In this document: one piece after another, positions 18,631 to 26,826 of the stretch | Layout: each line of letters starts with the position of its first letter | Numbering within the stretch: position 1 is the first letter of the stretch | Assembly: GCF_038096165.1 (NCBI RefSeq) | Contig: NZ_CP151076.1 | Location: 3,407,501-3,471,500, forward strand | Direction of reading: 5' to 3' | Length of the DNA: 64,000 nucleotides | DNA from: Pseudomonas sp. G.S.17 | GTDB lineage: Bacteria > Pseudomonadota > Gammaproteobacteria > Pseudomonadales > Pseudomonadaceae | The notes under the pieces: model-generated | What the model was told of the DNA's origin: nothing | Seen by the model: the letters and a program-made list of their open reading frames with translations, nothing else | The model's database searches: none | Made by a program: the position numbers and the translations under genes

Positions 18631-19266
18631 TCAGCCGAGAATGCTGACGCCGATTGAGAAGTTGTTGTGCTTGACGGAGTGGGCGATGAGGCCCAGCGAA
18701 AGCAGGCAGGCATGCTCCAGCGTTCGGGCCATGAGTAGCGGCCCTGTATCCATAGGACGCAGTCCGAGGCTCTCGATGAACGCCGAAACGCGTGCCTTCG
18801 CCTGTGCGTCGTCCCCGGCGATGAACACATCCAGCGGGTGACCCTCCACAGAACCGGCAGCCAGGACATGGGAGAACTGGCTGTTGAACGCCTTGACGAC
18901 TTCGGCGTCGACCGGGGCGACTTTGGCGATTTCCTGTGCGCCGAAAGTGTCCTTAGGGGTCACAAAGCTTGTGAAGTCGGGGGCGACGGGGTTGGTGATG
19001 TCGACAAGAAGCTTGCCTGCCAGTGCTTCGCCGTACTGCTTCACCACGTCGAGAACAGCGGCGTAGGGAACCGCCAGAATGACAATATCCCCCGCCGGGG
19101 CGGCGCCGTACGTTCCTGTCGTCGCGCCGGCTCCCACTTGCGTGACCAGTGCCCGCGCCTTGGCGGCGTCACGGCTCATCACCTCGACGGTGTGTCCGGC
19201 CTTGGCGGCAAGGCCGCCGATCGCTGCGGCCATGCCACCTGAGCCGATGATGCTGATAGTGCTCAT
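18631..19266 (-). CDS. NADP-binding reductase of the F420-dependent oxidoreductase-like family (copy 1)
   Basis: A 211-residue Rossmann-fold protein (STISIIGSGGMAAAIGGLAAKAG at the start, then GDIVILAVPYAAV and VVKAFNSQFSHVLA). It is the first gene of a minus-strand operon with an epimerase-like gene, the second copy of itself and an NTF2-like gene. AAGGAA before the ATG at 19264-19266 selects this start over the in-frame ATG at 19299. Two ACTTGC/GCAA-type palindromes lie about 95-140 bp upstream next to a broken HxlR regulator. The physiological substrate is unknown. Confidence 0.8.
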   Translation of the reverse strand: MSTISIIGSGGMAAAIGGLAAKAGHTVEVMSRDAAKARALVTQVGAGATTGTYGAAPAGDIVILAVPYAAVLDVVKQYGEALAGKLLVDITNPVAPDFTSFVTPKDTFGAQEIAKVAPVDAEVVKAFNSQFSHVLAAGSVEGHPLDVFIAGDDAQAKARVSAFIESLGLRPMDTGPLLMARTLEHACLLSLGLIAHSVKHNNFSIGVSILG

Positions 19267-19360
19267 GTGCAGTTTCCTTACAGATATGGGGTTGATCATT
19301 CATGGACTGCCGATGCGATCCGGCGACCGTGCTCAACGTACGAGCCATGCTGACCTCTTC

Positions 19361-19408
19361 ACTTGCAAATAGCAAGTAACTACCAGAAATTAACTTGCAA
19401 TATGCAAC
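19361..19408. promoter_or_regulatory. Tandem palindromic operator candidates
   Basis: ACTTGC-N5-GCAAGT at 19361-19377 is a perfect 6-bp inverted repeat. A second, partly degraded copy, ACTTGC-N5-GCAA, lies at 19393-19407. The two are 32 bp apart, about three helical turns. They sit between the reductase operon (start 19266) and the remnant of an HxlR-type regulator on the other strand, the usual place for the operators of such a regulator. Confidence 0.6.
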
Positions 19409-19425
19409 CAATATTAAGATCTAGC

Positions 19426-19550
19426 CATGAAAGCAACATCAACAGAGACGTTCGGTCCCATTGCGCAGTGAACTATGGCGTGGAGATCTTCGGCGACCGG
19501 TGGGCGCTCTTGATCATTCGCGACATCGTTTTTGTGGGTAAGAAGACAAT
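19426..19550 (+). pseudogene. HxlR-family regulator, frameshifted N-terminal remnant
   Basis: An ATG at 19426 begins MKATSTETFG, and after a frame change the codons read HCAVNYGVEIFGDRWALLIIRDIVF, shown here as the HxlR signature VNYGVEIFGDRW and LLIIRDIVF. The winged-helix core and C-terminus are missing and the sequence changes abruptly at about 19550. It is divergent from the reductase operon, as HxlR regulators often are from their targets. Confidence 0.7.
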
Positions 19551-19559
19551 GGTGTCGAT

Positions 19560-19751
19560 CTCACAGCCGTAACCCTCCTTGGAAATCGTCTGCAATACAT
19601 CGGTAAGGAGCATGCCGCTTTCCTAATTGAGTCCGGCAAACTTCACAGGCTTGCCCGAACCACACCAGCTGGCAGCGTAAGTCGATGCGCTGCCCGTTAC
19701 CAATCCCAAAGACAGCAGACAAGCCATCACGCTGTTTTTCATCTTCATCAT
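19560..19751 (-). pseudogene. Choline/betaine ABC substrate-binding protein, N-terminal remnant with nonsense codon
   Basis: From the ATG cluster at 19743-19751 the codons read a signal peptide (MKNSVMACLLSLGLVTGSASTYA) and then SWCGSGKPVKFAGLN, a TAG, and ESGMLLTDVLQTISKEGYGC. In intact proteins of this choline/glycine-betaine binding family the TAG position is Trp (NWESGMLLTD), a one-base TGG to TAG change. The gene is cut at about 19560. Confidence 0.75.
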
Positions 19752-19847
19752 CGGCGCTCCTATGCACTGAAATAATCAAATCAGGTTTGGGCAGATGCCA
19801 GCAAAACAGGCTCAATCAGCAGTGCAGCGGCTGCGAGCGAAAGAAGA

Positions 19848-20228
19848 TCAGGCAGATTTATATATTGTTGGAAACCAATCTTCGCGCAGCCGTTGACCGG
19901 TCTGCATGTCATGTCCTGGAAGCGGCGGAGATGTACGCCCCGGGCGCTCCAGGTAACGAATATCATCACCTACCCAACGCTGCGAAAGCACCCGCCGCCG
20001 CTGCGCCGCCCCATTACCCCTGGCGCCGTGCACAGTACGAAAATCGAAAAACACTGCGTCGCCCGGCTGCATCTCCCACTCCAGCACCGGCATTCCTTCT
20101 TCTGCGTCAGGATCAGGGGCGTCCCGATAACCTTCGGCGCCCTTGTAAAAGTCACTCTGATCAGCCCAGTGAACCGGTCTAATCCCTTTCTCCCAACGAT
20201 GGGAGCCTGGCAGCAGTCTCAACGTTGA
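19848..20228 (-). pseudogene. Phytanoyl-CoA dioxygenase family protein, C-terminal remnant
   Basis: About 125 residues match the second half of an Fe(II)/2-oxoglutarate dioxygenase of the PhyH family: LRLLPGSHRWEKG, DAVFFDFRTVHGARGN with the distal iron-binding His, and RRRVLSQRWVGDD with the 2-oxoglutarate-binding Arg. The N-terminal half with the HxD motif is missing and no start is seen. The frame ends at a normal stop at 19848. Confidence 0.8.
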
Positions 20229-20248
20229 TCTGACAGAAGCACGAGCCT

Positions 20249-20527
20249 TTGCAGACATCTGAGAACGTAACCCGGGCTCATAGCTTCGAATTCCAACGCG
20301 GCCTGGTAGCCAACGGGTTTGGTGTAGCGCTGACCTACACCGGGCCATTTGGCGACCGAAACTACGATGGTCTACCTCTGGTCTGTCGACCCATTAAGCA
20401 GGCACTTCCTCCTCAGCGAATCGTCCTGGCCTATGACCAACGTTATCCTCTAACCCCTGCGGCCGAAGCATTCAAGGCGAAGGCCCTGGAATGGTTCTCG
20501 GAGCGGCAGACATTTTCATCAATCTAG
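20249..20527 (+). pseudogene. LysR-family regulator, C-terminal remnant
   Basis: The frame encodes the last roughly 80 residues of a LysR effector domain: RGLVANGFGVALTYTGPFGD and GLPLVCRPIKQALPPQRIVLAYD, given as motifs GLVANGFGVALTY and PLVCRPIK. A helix and a normal stop at 20525-20527 follow. The DNA-binding domain and most of the effector domain are missing. It faces the dioxygenase remnant, so both may derive from one lost locus. Confidence 0.7.
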
Positions 20528-20574
20528 CGCGGCCAGGCTCAAAGTTAGTGAACTTCGTTGGCAATTGCGGCAGT

Positions 20575-20620
20575 CAAAAACAGCCGTTACTGCTCATAAA
20601 CGTTATGAGCCCTGTTTTTG
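20575..20620 (-). terminator. Terminator of the RND efflux operon
   Basis: GCTCATAA-ACG-TTATGAGC (20592-20610) is a perfect 8-bp stem overlapping the stop codon of the RND gene. It is enclosed by CAAAAACAG/CTGTTTTTG arms (20575-20583 and 20612-20620). Read on the minus strand it ends in a run of T, consistent with rho-independent termination. Confidence 0.6.
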
Positions 20621-23600
20621 CGTAATAGGCTTGCCCCCGGGACGGATCTTGAACCAGATGGAATACATGGCAGGAAGGAAGACCAAGGTCATGACGGTCC
20701 CCCCTAAGGTGCCTCCAATCAGGGTGTAAGCCAGGGTGCCCCAGAACACTGAGTGCGTTAGCGGGATGAATGCCAGGATCGCCGCCACCGCCGTGAGCAA
20801 TACCGGGCGAGCTCGCTGTATAGTTGCTTCAACTACCGCATGGAACCGATCAAGCCCTTCCTTTGCGTTGTGATCGATTTGCCCGATCAGGATCAAGGTG
20901 TTGCGCATCAGAATGCCGGACAGCGCGATCAGCCCTACCAGGGCGTTGATACCGAATGGCTGGTTGAACAGAAGTAGTGTTGGCACTACGCCAATCAATC
21001 CAAGTGGCGCGGTAAGGAAAACCATCACCATCGCAGACATCGACCGTACCTGGACGATGATGATCAGCAAGGTGATTGCAATCATGATCGGAAACAGCGG
21101 CAGTAAGGCCACGGTGGCCTTTGCTGACTCCTCAATCGACCCGGCTTGCTCAATCCGATACCCATCTGGGAGGCTGTCGATGATGGACTGCAACTCGCTC
21201 ATGATCTTCGAGGACACATCCGGTGGTTGCAGGTCTTCAGCAATATCTCCACGCACGGTGATTGTCGGCATGCGGTCTCGGCGCCGAAGAATGGGGTCCT
21301 CCATGCGCACACTGACCTCGCCTATCTGCGAAAGCGGAATACGCTGACCGGCAGAACCTACCAGGGTGAAGCCTTCAATTTTCGCAGGGTCGAGCCGGAT
21401 ATCTCCTGCTGCCCGCCCCATCACCGCTACTGAACGGATGTCTTCACGCACAGAAGTGATCGGGATACCTGAGAGCAGGAACTGTAATTGCTGGGCTACT
21501 GTGCTCGACGTCAGCCCGACTGCCTGCAATCGGTCCTGATCCAGAGAGAAATGCAGCGTGGGCATTCGTGGTCCCCAATCGCTGTTGACGGTCCGCATCA
21601 TCGGACTTGCCAGCATGACGGATTCGACCCGGCCAGCGATCTCACGCAATGTGTCCGGATTTGGCCCCGTCACGCGATACGCGACAGGAAACGGTGAGTA
21701 AGGACCGAACACGAGTTGTGTAACGCGAACCCGAGCTTCAGGTGCGAGCCCCTGAGCAACAGCCTCACGAATCCGTAGCTTGAGGGCCTCGCGCGCCTTC
21801 TGACTTTCAGTCAGGACGACGATCTTCGCGAATGAGGGGTCCGGAAGCTCCGGTGCCATTGCCAGATAAAAACGCGGCGAGCCCTGGCCGATGTAAGACG
21901 TGACGATCTTTGCTGCATCCTGCTTTTGCAGCCATGCTTCGACTTTTGCTGTCGTGGTGCTGGTCTGCTCAATGGAAGTGCCATAGGGCATTTGCACTTC
22001 GATTAACACTTCCGGACGATCCGACGTCGGGAAGAATTGTTTTTTAACGAGTCCCATCCCAAGAATCGCCATTACAAATGCAGCGATGACCGCACCAGCC
22101 ACCCACCATTTCCAAGCAATGACATGAGCCAGCGTTCGTCGAAAACGGTTGTAATGCGGGGTGTCATAAATAGCGGCATGCCCGCCTTCAACCGGCTTGA
22201 TTTCTGGCAACATCTTCACACCCAGATAGGGCGTGAAGACCACTGCAACTACCCAGGAGGCAATCAAAGCGATACCGACAATCCAGAACATGTTGCTGGT
22301 GTACTCGCCAGCAGTCGACTGCGCAAAACCATTAGGCATGAAGCCAACAGCAGTCACTAATGTCCCGGCAAGCATTGGAGCTGCTGTGTGGCTCCAGGCG
22401 TAGGCTGATGCCTTGATACGGTCGTAGCCTTCTTCCATCTTCACCACCATCATTTCGATGGCAATGATGGCGTCGTCCACCAACAGACCCAGCGCCAGAA
22501 TCAATGATCCCAGCGTAATACGGTCAAAGTTCTTGCCCGAGGCTTCCATCACCACGAAGACAATAGCCAGTGTGAGCGGCACGGCCGCGGCGACGACCAC
22601 ACCCACTCGCCAGCCCATACTGAGGAAGCAGACCAGCATCACAACAAGCAGCGCGACGAAGAATTTGATCATGAACTCGTCAACGGCCGAGCTGATGTTC
22701 ACCGACTGATCAGTGACCTTCGAAAGCGTCATTCCCAATGGCATGCCTTGATTGATTTTGGCCGTCTCGGCATCCAGCGCTTTGCCAAGGTCCAGGCCGT
22801 TCCAACCGTCACGCATCACGAGACCCAGCAACAGCGCCGGTTCACCCTGGTTGCGGACCAGAAAAGTTGCGGGGTCTTCGTACCCGCGCTCCACTGTCGC
22901 CACGTCCGAGAGCTTCAGTGTTTTAGCCTCCACCACAATGGGCGTGTTGCGGACTTTCTCCAGCTTGTCGAGGGCGCCATCCAGACGTAGAAATACTTGA
23001 GGCCCGCTGGTTTCAATCGAGCCGGCAGGCGTCAAAACGTTCTGGTTGTTGAGCGCCGAAAATATGTCCTGAGCAGTGATACCCAGTGTCGCCAGCCGCT
23101 CATGGGAGAACGATACGAAAATACGTTCGGCTTGTTCACCGATGATATTGATCTTCTTCACGCCCGGTACATGAAGCAAACGCTGGCGCAGCGATTCAGC
23201 ATCGCGCACGAGTAACCGCTGAGGCTCTCCTTTTGCCTTTAACGCAAAGAGCGCAAAAGTTACGTCCGAGAATTCATCATTGACCATCGGACCGATGACG
23301 CCCGCAGGCAAGGATTTCGCTGCATCACTAAGTTTTTTACGAGCTTGATAAAACTCTTCCTGCACCTGGGAAGGCGGTGTTTTGTCCACGAGTGAGACCA
23401 TGGTGAACGCCAGGCCTGGCCGGGTGTAGGTCTCGCTACGGTCGTACCATTTCAATTCCTGCATACGTTTTTCAAGCGGCTCAGCAACCAGATCCTGCAT
23501 CTCTTGCGCGGTAGCGCCAGGCCAAGCAGAAATGACGGTCATTTGCTTGACGGTGAAGGGTGGATCTTCCGCACGCCCCAGTTTGAAAAATGAAAGCGTT

Positions 23601-23689
23601 CCTGCCACTGCGATCAGGAAGATGAGAAACAGCGTGATAGATCGTTCGCGCACGGCCAGTGCAGACAGGTTGAAACGTCCCCCGCTCAT
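20603..23689 (-). CDS. RND efflux pump inner-membrane transporter (AcrB/MexK-like)
   Basis: A 1028-residue proton-driven efflux transporter. The layout is twelve transmembrane helices, with the first near residue 20 and two large periplasmic loops (about 40-335 and 560-860). The central helix 4 segment LGLLVDDAIIAIEMM (residues about 402-416) contains the proton-relay Asp pair. FFPTSDRPEVLIEVQMPYG opens the second periplasmic half. Such proteins export drugs, solvents or fatty-acid-like compounds. The ATG overlaps the stop of the adaptor gene by four bases (ATGA), so translation is coupled. No intact outer-membrane factor gene is in the operon. Confidence 0.9.
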   Translation of the reverse strand: MSGGRFNLSALAVRERSITLFLIFLIAVAGTLSFFKLGRAEDPPFTVKQMTVISAWPGATAQEMQDLVAEPLEKRMQELKWYDRSETYTRPGLAFTMVSLVDKTPPSQVQEEFYQARKKLSDAAKSLPAGVIGPMVNDEFSDVTFALFALKAKGEPQRLLVRDAESLRQRLLHVPGVKKINIIGEQAERIFVSFSHERLATLGITAQDIFSALNNQNVLTPAGSIETSGPQVFLRLDGALDKLEKVRNTPIVVEAKTLKLSDVATVERGYEDPATFLVRNQGEPALLLGLVMRDGWNGLDLGKALDAETAKINQGMPLGMTLSKVTDQSVNISSAVDEFMIKFFVALLVVMLVCFLSMGWRVGVVVAAAVPLTLAIVFVVMEASGKNFDRITLGSLILALGLLVDDAIIAIEMMVVKMEEGYDRIKASAYAWSHTAAPMLAGTLVTAVGFMPNGFAQSTAGEYTSNMFWIVGIALIASWVVAVVFTPYLGVKMLPEIKPVEGGHAAIYDTPHYNRFRRTLAHVIAWKWWVAGAVIAAFVMAILGMGLVKKQFFPTSDRPEVLIEVQMPYGTSIEQTSTTTAKVEAWLQKQDAAKIVTSYIGQGSPRFYLAMAPELPDPSFAKIVVLTESQKAREALKLRIREAVAQGLAPEARVRVTQLVFGPYSPFPVAYRVTGPNPDTLREIAGRVESVMLASPMMRTVNSDWGPRMPTLHFSLDQDRLQAVGLTSSTVAQQLQFLLSGIPITSVREDIRSVAVMGRAAGDIRLDPAKIEGFTLVGSAGQRIPLSQIGEVSVRMEDPILRRRDRMPTITVRGDIAEDLQPPDVSSKIMSELQSIIDSLPDGYRIEQAGSIEESAKATVALLPLFPIMIAITLLIIIVQVRSMSAMVMVFLTAPLGLIGVVPTLLLFNQPFGINALVGLIALSGILMRNTLILIGQIDHNAKEGLDRFHAVVEATIQRARPVLLTAVAAILAFIPLTHSVFWGTLAYTLIGGTLGGTVMTLVFLPAMYSIWFKIRPGGKPITQKQGS

Positions 23690-24792
23690 GGTCGTTCCCC
23701 GGTGACACCGGCACCCTGCTGCACCAGTACTTCCTCACCGTCGTGAAGTAAGTGCGCCCCCAGTGCCACGACCTGCTCACCGGCGTTGAGAGCGCCACTC
23801 ACCCTCGCCGAATCGTCACTCAGACCCAGCACGTGAACAGCACGCCAGGTTACTTTTGCAGGTGTACCTGCAATGACCCAAACACCCGGCCCCTGACCTG
23901 GGTCATGGATGGCGGCAATGGGTACCGCCAACGCATCCAGGACGCCTTTGCTTCCAGCGATATCGATCGTGACTGTTGAACCGAGTGGCGCGCTGACGTT
24001 TGCTCCCTCAAGCACATACCTGGCTTCGAAAGTACGCGTCAGTGGATCTGCAGCGTCAGAGAGCAGCCGCAGCGTTGCAGGGATCACGCTCGCGCCGTTT
24101 CCATACAACCTCGCCTTGGCCTGGTCACCAATGGCTGGGCGCAATGTTTCGGGTAACTGGACAATGCCCTCCCGCTGGCCAGCCTTGGCTAGCCTGACAA
24201 CGGGCTGACCTGCACTTACGACCTGTCCAGGCTCTGCCAAGGTGTCAACCACTACCCCATCGGCGTCAGCCAGTAAAACTGCGTAGCCTGTTGCGTTGTG
24301 AGCAACGTTAGCCTGGGCTTGCGCAGCATTCAGCTCTGCCCTTGCCGTGTCAGCCAAGGCCTTTATCCGGTCGTATGCCGAAGCGGAGATAGCACCAACA
24401 GTCACCAGGTTGCGATTGCGGGCTTCGTCATCTGCGGTCTGCTTGGCTCGCGCGCCCGCGGCCGCAACCGCTTGCTGTTGAACCAGTGCCTGGAGACCAA
24501 GGTCAATGGGGTCCAGACGCATAAGCGGCTGACCGCGTTTGACGGTTTGGCCGGTATCAACCAAACGCTCCAGCACCTTCCCCGACACCCGAAATCCCAA
24601 GTCGCTCTGAACGCGAGCGACCACAACACCGGTGAACGAGCGTGATGTGTCATCAGCACGCGCGACAGCTGCGGTCCTTACCAAAGGAGGTTGAATACGT
24701 GGATCGCGCACGCTCGACGATTCGCCGCATGCAGTCAAAACGAAAGGCGATAAACAAAAAGCGGCAATGATTGCAGGTCTGGACCGGAGCAT
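23686..24792 (-). CDS. RND efflux periplasmic adaptor lipoprotein
   Basis: A 368-residue membrane-fusion protein of the HlyD/AcrA family. The signal sequence ends in the lipobox LTAC, so Cys22 should be lipidated. Order of domains: lipoyl-like half motif DLGFRVSGKVLERLVDTGQTV near residue 67, a short alpha-helical hairpin around residues 100-170, the second lipoyl half with VVDTLAEPGQVVSAGQPV near residue 185, then a beta-barrel and membrane-proximal domain. GGGG lies close before the ATG. Its promoter region carries a GTGAC-N14-GTCAC palindrome matching one upstream of tetR. Confidence 0.88.
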   Translation of the reverse strand: MLRSRPAIIAAFCLSPFVLTACGESSSVRDPRIQPPLVRTAAVARADDTSRSFTGVVVARVQSDLGFRVSGKVLERLVDTGQTVKRGQPLMRLDPIDLGLQALVQQQAVAAAGARAKQTADDEARNRNLVTVGAISASAYDRIKALADTARAELNAAQAQANVAHNATGYAVLLADADGVVVDTLAEPGQVVSAGQPVVRLAKAGQREGIVQLPETLRPAIGDQAKARLYGNGASVIPATLRLLSDAADPLTRTFEARYVLEGANVSAPLGSTVTIDIAGSKGVLDALAVPIAAIHDPGQGPGVWVIAGTPAKVTWRAVHVLGLSDDSARVSGALNAGEQVVALGAHLLHDGEEVLVQQGAGVTGERP

Positions 24793-24840
24793 GGGACCCC
24801 TTACTTCAATTAAGTGAGCAGGGAACCGATTCTCCAGATA

Positions 24841-24864
24841 GTGACCAATTTAGTCAATAGTCAC
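24841..24864. promoter_or_regulatory. Candidate TetR operator upstream of the efflux operon
   Basis: GTGAC-N14-GTCAC lies 49-72 bp upstream of the adaptor start and 5 bp from the end of the tetR gene. On the minus strand it overlaps TTGACT, a good -35 box candidate. The same arm and spacer length recurs upstream of tetR at 25522-25545. Confidence 0.6.
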
Positions 24865-24868
24865 ACAC

Positions 24869-25483
24869 CTAAGGCGCTAGACTTCGCAGTATCAGAGCCG
24901 AGAGATGCACAGGAGCTGTCGACACGATGTCCAGGTTGTACTGCAACTGCACCGGGTTGATGAAAGGCCGCATTACCAGGTAAATCGCCTGAACCGCCTC
25001 GTCCAGCGGAGTCTTGCGCTCAAACTCACCCGACTCTCTGCCCTCAAGTAGAATTTGCTGGATTAACTGGCGAAGGTCTTCGTCATGCGCCGCGGCAGAA
25101 GGCCAATGATCGCGGCCTGCGACAGCTGCAATGTCATAGAGCTTTCGGTCGTGAAAAAACAAATCGCTGCCAGCTTCCACAAGCGACCGGAACAAGCGGC
25201 GCAGCTTCTCGGAAGCTGTTGGCGCATCGCGGATTGCCGAGTTCACGATGGCCATGATCATCGCAAGCCGATTCGAGCAGATGACCTCTCCAATGGCCTG
25301 CTTGGAGTCAAAGAATTTGTAGATGTAAGCCTTGGAAAAGCCGATAGCCTTGGCAAGATCGGAGACCGTGGTTTTCTCATAGCCGTAATGTCCGAAATGC
25401 TGTGTTGCCGCTTCTACAACCTGATCGCGGACGCTATGGTCGGATGGACCGCGCGATGGCGGCGTCTTGATTTGATTAGTCAT
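24869..25483 (-). CDS. TetR-family transcriptional regulator of the efflux operon
   Basis: A 204-residue regulator. The N-terminal helix-turn-helix TTVSDLAKAIGFSKAYIYKFF (residues about 38-58) is typical of TetR. The C-terminal ligand-binding domain carries LRRLFRSLVEAGSDLFF and ends with PFINPVQLQYNLDIV, a pattern seen in TetR repressors beside RND pumps. It is transcribed in the same direction as the adaptor and transporter genes, with 76 bp between. TGGAAAT precedes the ATG. Matching palindromes in front of both transcription units suggest repression of itself and of the pump. Confidence 0.85.
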   Translation of the reverse strand: MTNQIKTPPSRGPSDHSVRDQVVEAATQHFGHYGYEKTTVSDLAKAIGFSKAYIYKFFDSKQAIGEVICSNRLAMIMAIVNSAIRDAPTASEKLRRLFRSLVEAGSDLFFHDRKLYDIAAVAGRDHWPSAAAHDEDLRQLIQQILLEGRESGEFERKTPLDEAVQAIYLVMRPFINPVQLQYNLDIVSTAPVHLSALILRSLAP

Positions 25484-25521
25484 ATTTCCAGCTTAGCTCT
25501 GTAAACATTTATTGAGAACCA

Positions 25522-25545
25522 GTGACTTAACCGTAACATAGTCAC
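25522..25545. promoter_or_regulatory. Candidate TetR operator upstream of tetR
   Basis: GTGAC-N14-GTCAC (6-bp arms AGTGAC/GTCACT) lies 39-62 bp upstream of the tetR start and before the remnant outer-membrane gene on the other strand. Arm sequence and 14-bp spacer are the same as at 24841-24864, while the spacer bases differ, which argues for protein binding rather than chance duplication. Confidence 0.6.
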
Positions 25546-25571
25546 TGCGTAGATCAACTCAAGGAATTTCA

Positions 25572-25800
25572 ATGCGCCCGCTTTGTACGTACGTACCGGT
25601 TTTGAGTACCGGCCCACTGTCGAGCTGCGCCACAGGTCCGGACTACCACCGGCAAGCCAGATATTACAGCGCATCCCACCAGTAATGCCGCCTGGTGGAG
25701 TTTTGATGATCCTTTACTGAGTAACTTCGTCTCAAGCGCGCTTGCGCAGAATCTCGATCTCGCTCAAGCCAGTGCGCAACGTACCCAAGGTCAGTGTACG
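25572..25800 (+). pseudogene. RND outer-membrane factor lipoprotein (OprM/NodT family), N-terminal remnant
   Basis: An ATG at 25572 with AAGGAA upstream opens a lipoprotein signal ending in LSSC and the family start CATGPDY. The frame stops at a TAA after about 39 codons. In another frame the similarity continues (WWSFDDPLLSNFVSSALAQNL, then LAQASAQ), the typical W-x-x-F-x-D-P-L-L helix of outer-membrane factors. The remaining roughly 400 residues are gone. It is divergent from the tetR-adaptor-transporter operon and was probably its third component. Confidence 0.75.
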
Positions 25801-25802
25801 AG

Positions 25803-26747
25803 CTAAGCGGCCGGGAAATGGAGGGGAGCACGATGACAATTCAGACACCAGACGACACCGGTAACCAGCAGTGCAATGGCCGCCAGCTCATATTTATCGG
25901 GTAGTCGATGTTCCCATAAAAATCCAAAAACAAGTGCGGCCAACGTTTCAATCACGAGCACTTGCCCACTGAGTGCCAGCGGTAACAGTCGGCTCGCCTG
26001 ATTCCAGCATGCGCCTCCCACAACCGAAGACAAAAGTGCTACCCCTGCGGCCACCCAGAGAAAATCCAGCCATTCGGAGATACTATGGGTACCAGCCTCA
26101 AACCCAAAGACAGGCACTGCCAAAAGCAGTGACTGAGCCCCCGTCATGAGCCCTGCCAGCAGGGCCCAGTCGTGCGAGGAAACACTGGCTACCTGCACCA
26201 GCCGCCTGGCATTGCTCACCGCGAACCAACTCCACGTCACCAATGCGCCTGTCGCGCATAGAATCCCGGCAATATTTGTCAACGTATCGGGCCTGTCACT
26301 ATTGATCAGCGCCCGCCAGCTGATAAGTACGACTCCACCTACAGCGCAGCACAGCGAGGGGAAGAGCTTGCGCAAAGAAACAGCGCTTGCGTCATTACGA
26401 CCTGCCAAGGTTACGAACACCGGGATGAGTCCGACAATCAGGGAAGTTGTGGCAATGCCAACCAACTGCACACCCGTGCCCACCAGCGAGTAGTAGATGA
26501 GGTTCCCGATCAGGCTAAGCCAGAAGAGTGACTTCCAATCGGCCATCGTGAGATTGACGCATACGCGCCGCCAACGCGGCATAAGCAGGGCCGCCGAGAT
26601 CGCGCCATAGCAGAGGAATCTTATAACTGCGAATTGCAAACCGCTCAGACCCGGAGTTAGCTGCGGGCCGAGGAAAATCACTCCCCAACATAGACCCGCG
26701 CAAACACCGTAGCCGATGCCCTTCAGCAGTAATCGATCAGCAAACAT
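25803..26747 (-). CDS. EamA/DMT family transporter
   Basis: A 314-residue membrane protein with about ten transmembrane segments and two EamA repeats. Typical segments are GVCAGLCWGVIFLGPQL at the start, LIYYSLVGTGVQLVGIATTSLIVGL near residue 83, and VIETLAALVFGFLWEHRLPD near the end of the second repeat. The protein probably exports a small metabolite or amino acid. It is immediately downstream of the decayed outer-membrane gene and 79 bp downstream of an AraC regulator in the same orientation, which may control it. Confidence 0.8.
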   Translation of the reverse strand: MFADRLLLKGIGYGVCAGLCWGVIFLGPQLTPGLSGLQFAVIRFLCYGAISAALLMPRWRRVCVNLTMADWKSLFWLSLIGNLIYYSLVGTGVQLVGIATTSLIVGLIPVFVTLAGRNDASAVSLRKLFPSLCCAVGGVVLISWRALINSDRPDTLTNIAGILCATGALVTWSWFAVSNARRLVQVASVSSHDWALLAGLMTGAQSLLLAVPVFGFEAGTHSISEWLDFLWVAAGVALLSSVVGGACWNQASRLLPLALSGQVLVIETLAALVFGFLWEHRLPDKYELAAIALLVTGVVWCLNCHRAPLHFPAA

Positions 26748-26826
26748 TTCACCAGCGCTCCAAAGCGTAAAGCAAGAAGTCTGGAGCAGCTGACTTGGAG
26801 AGTATTGTCGGTAACTGTGGGCTTTT

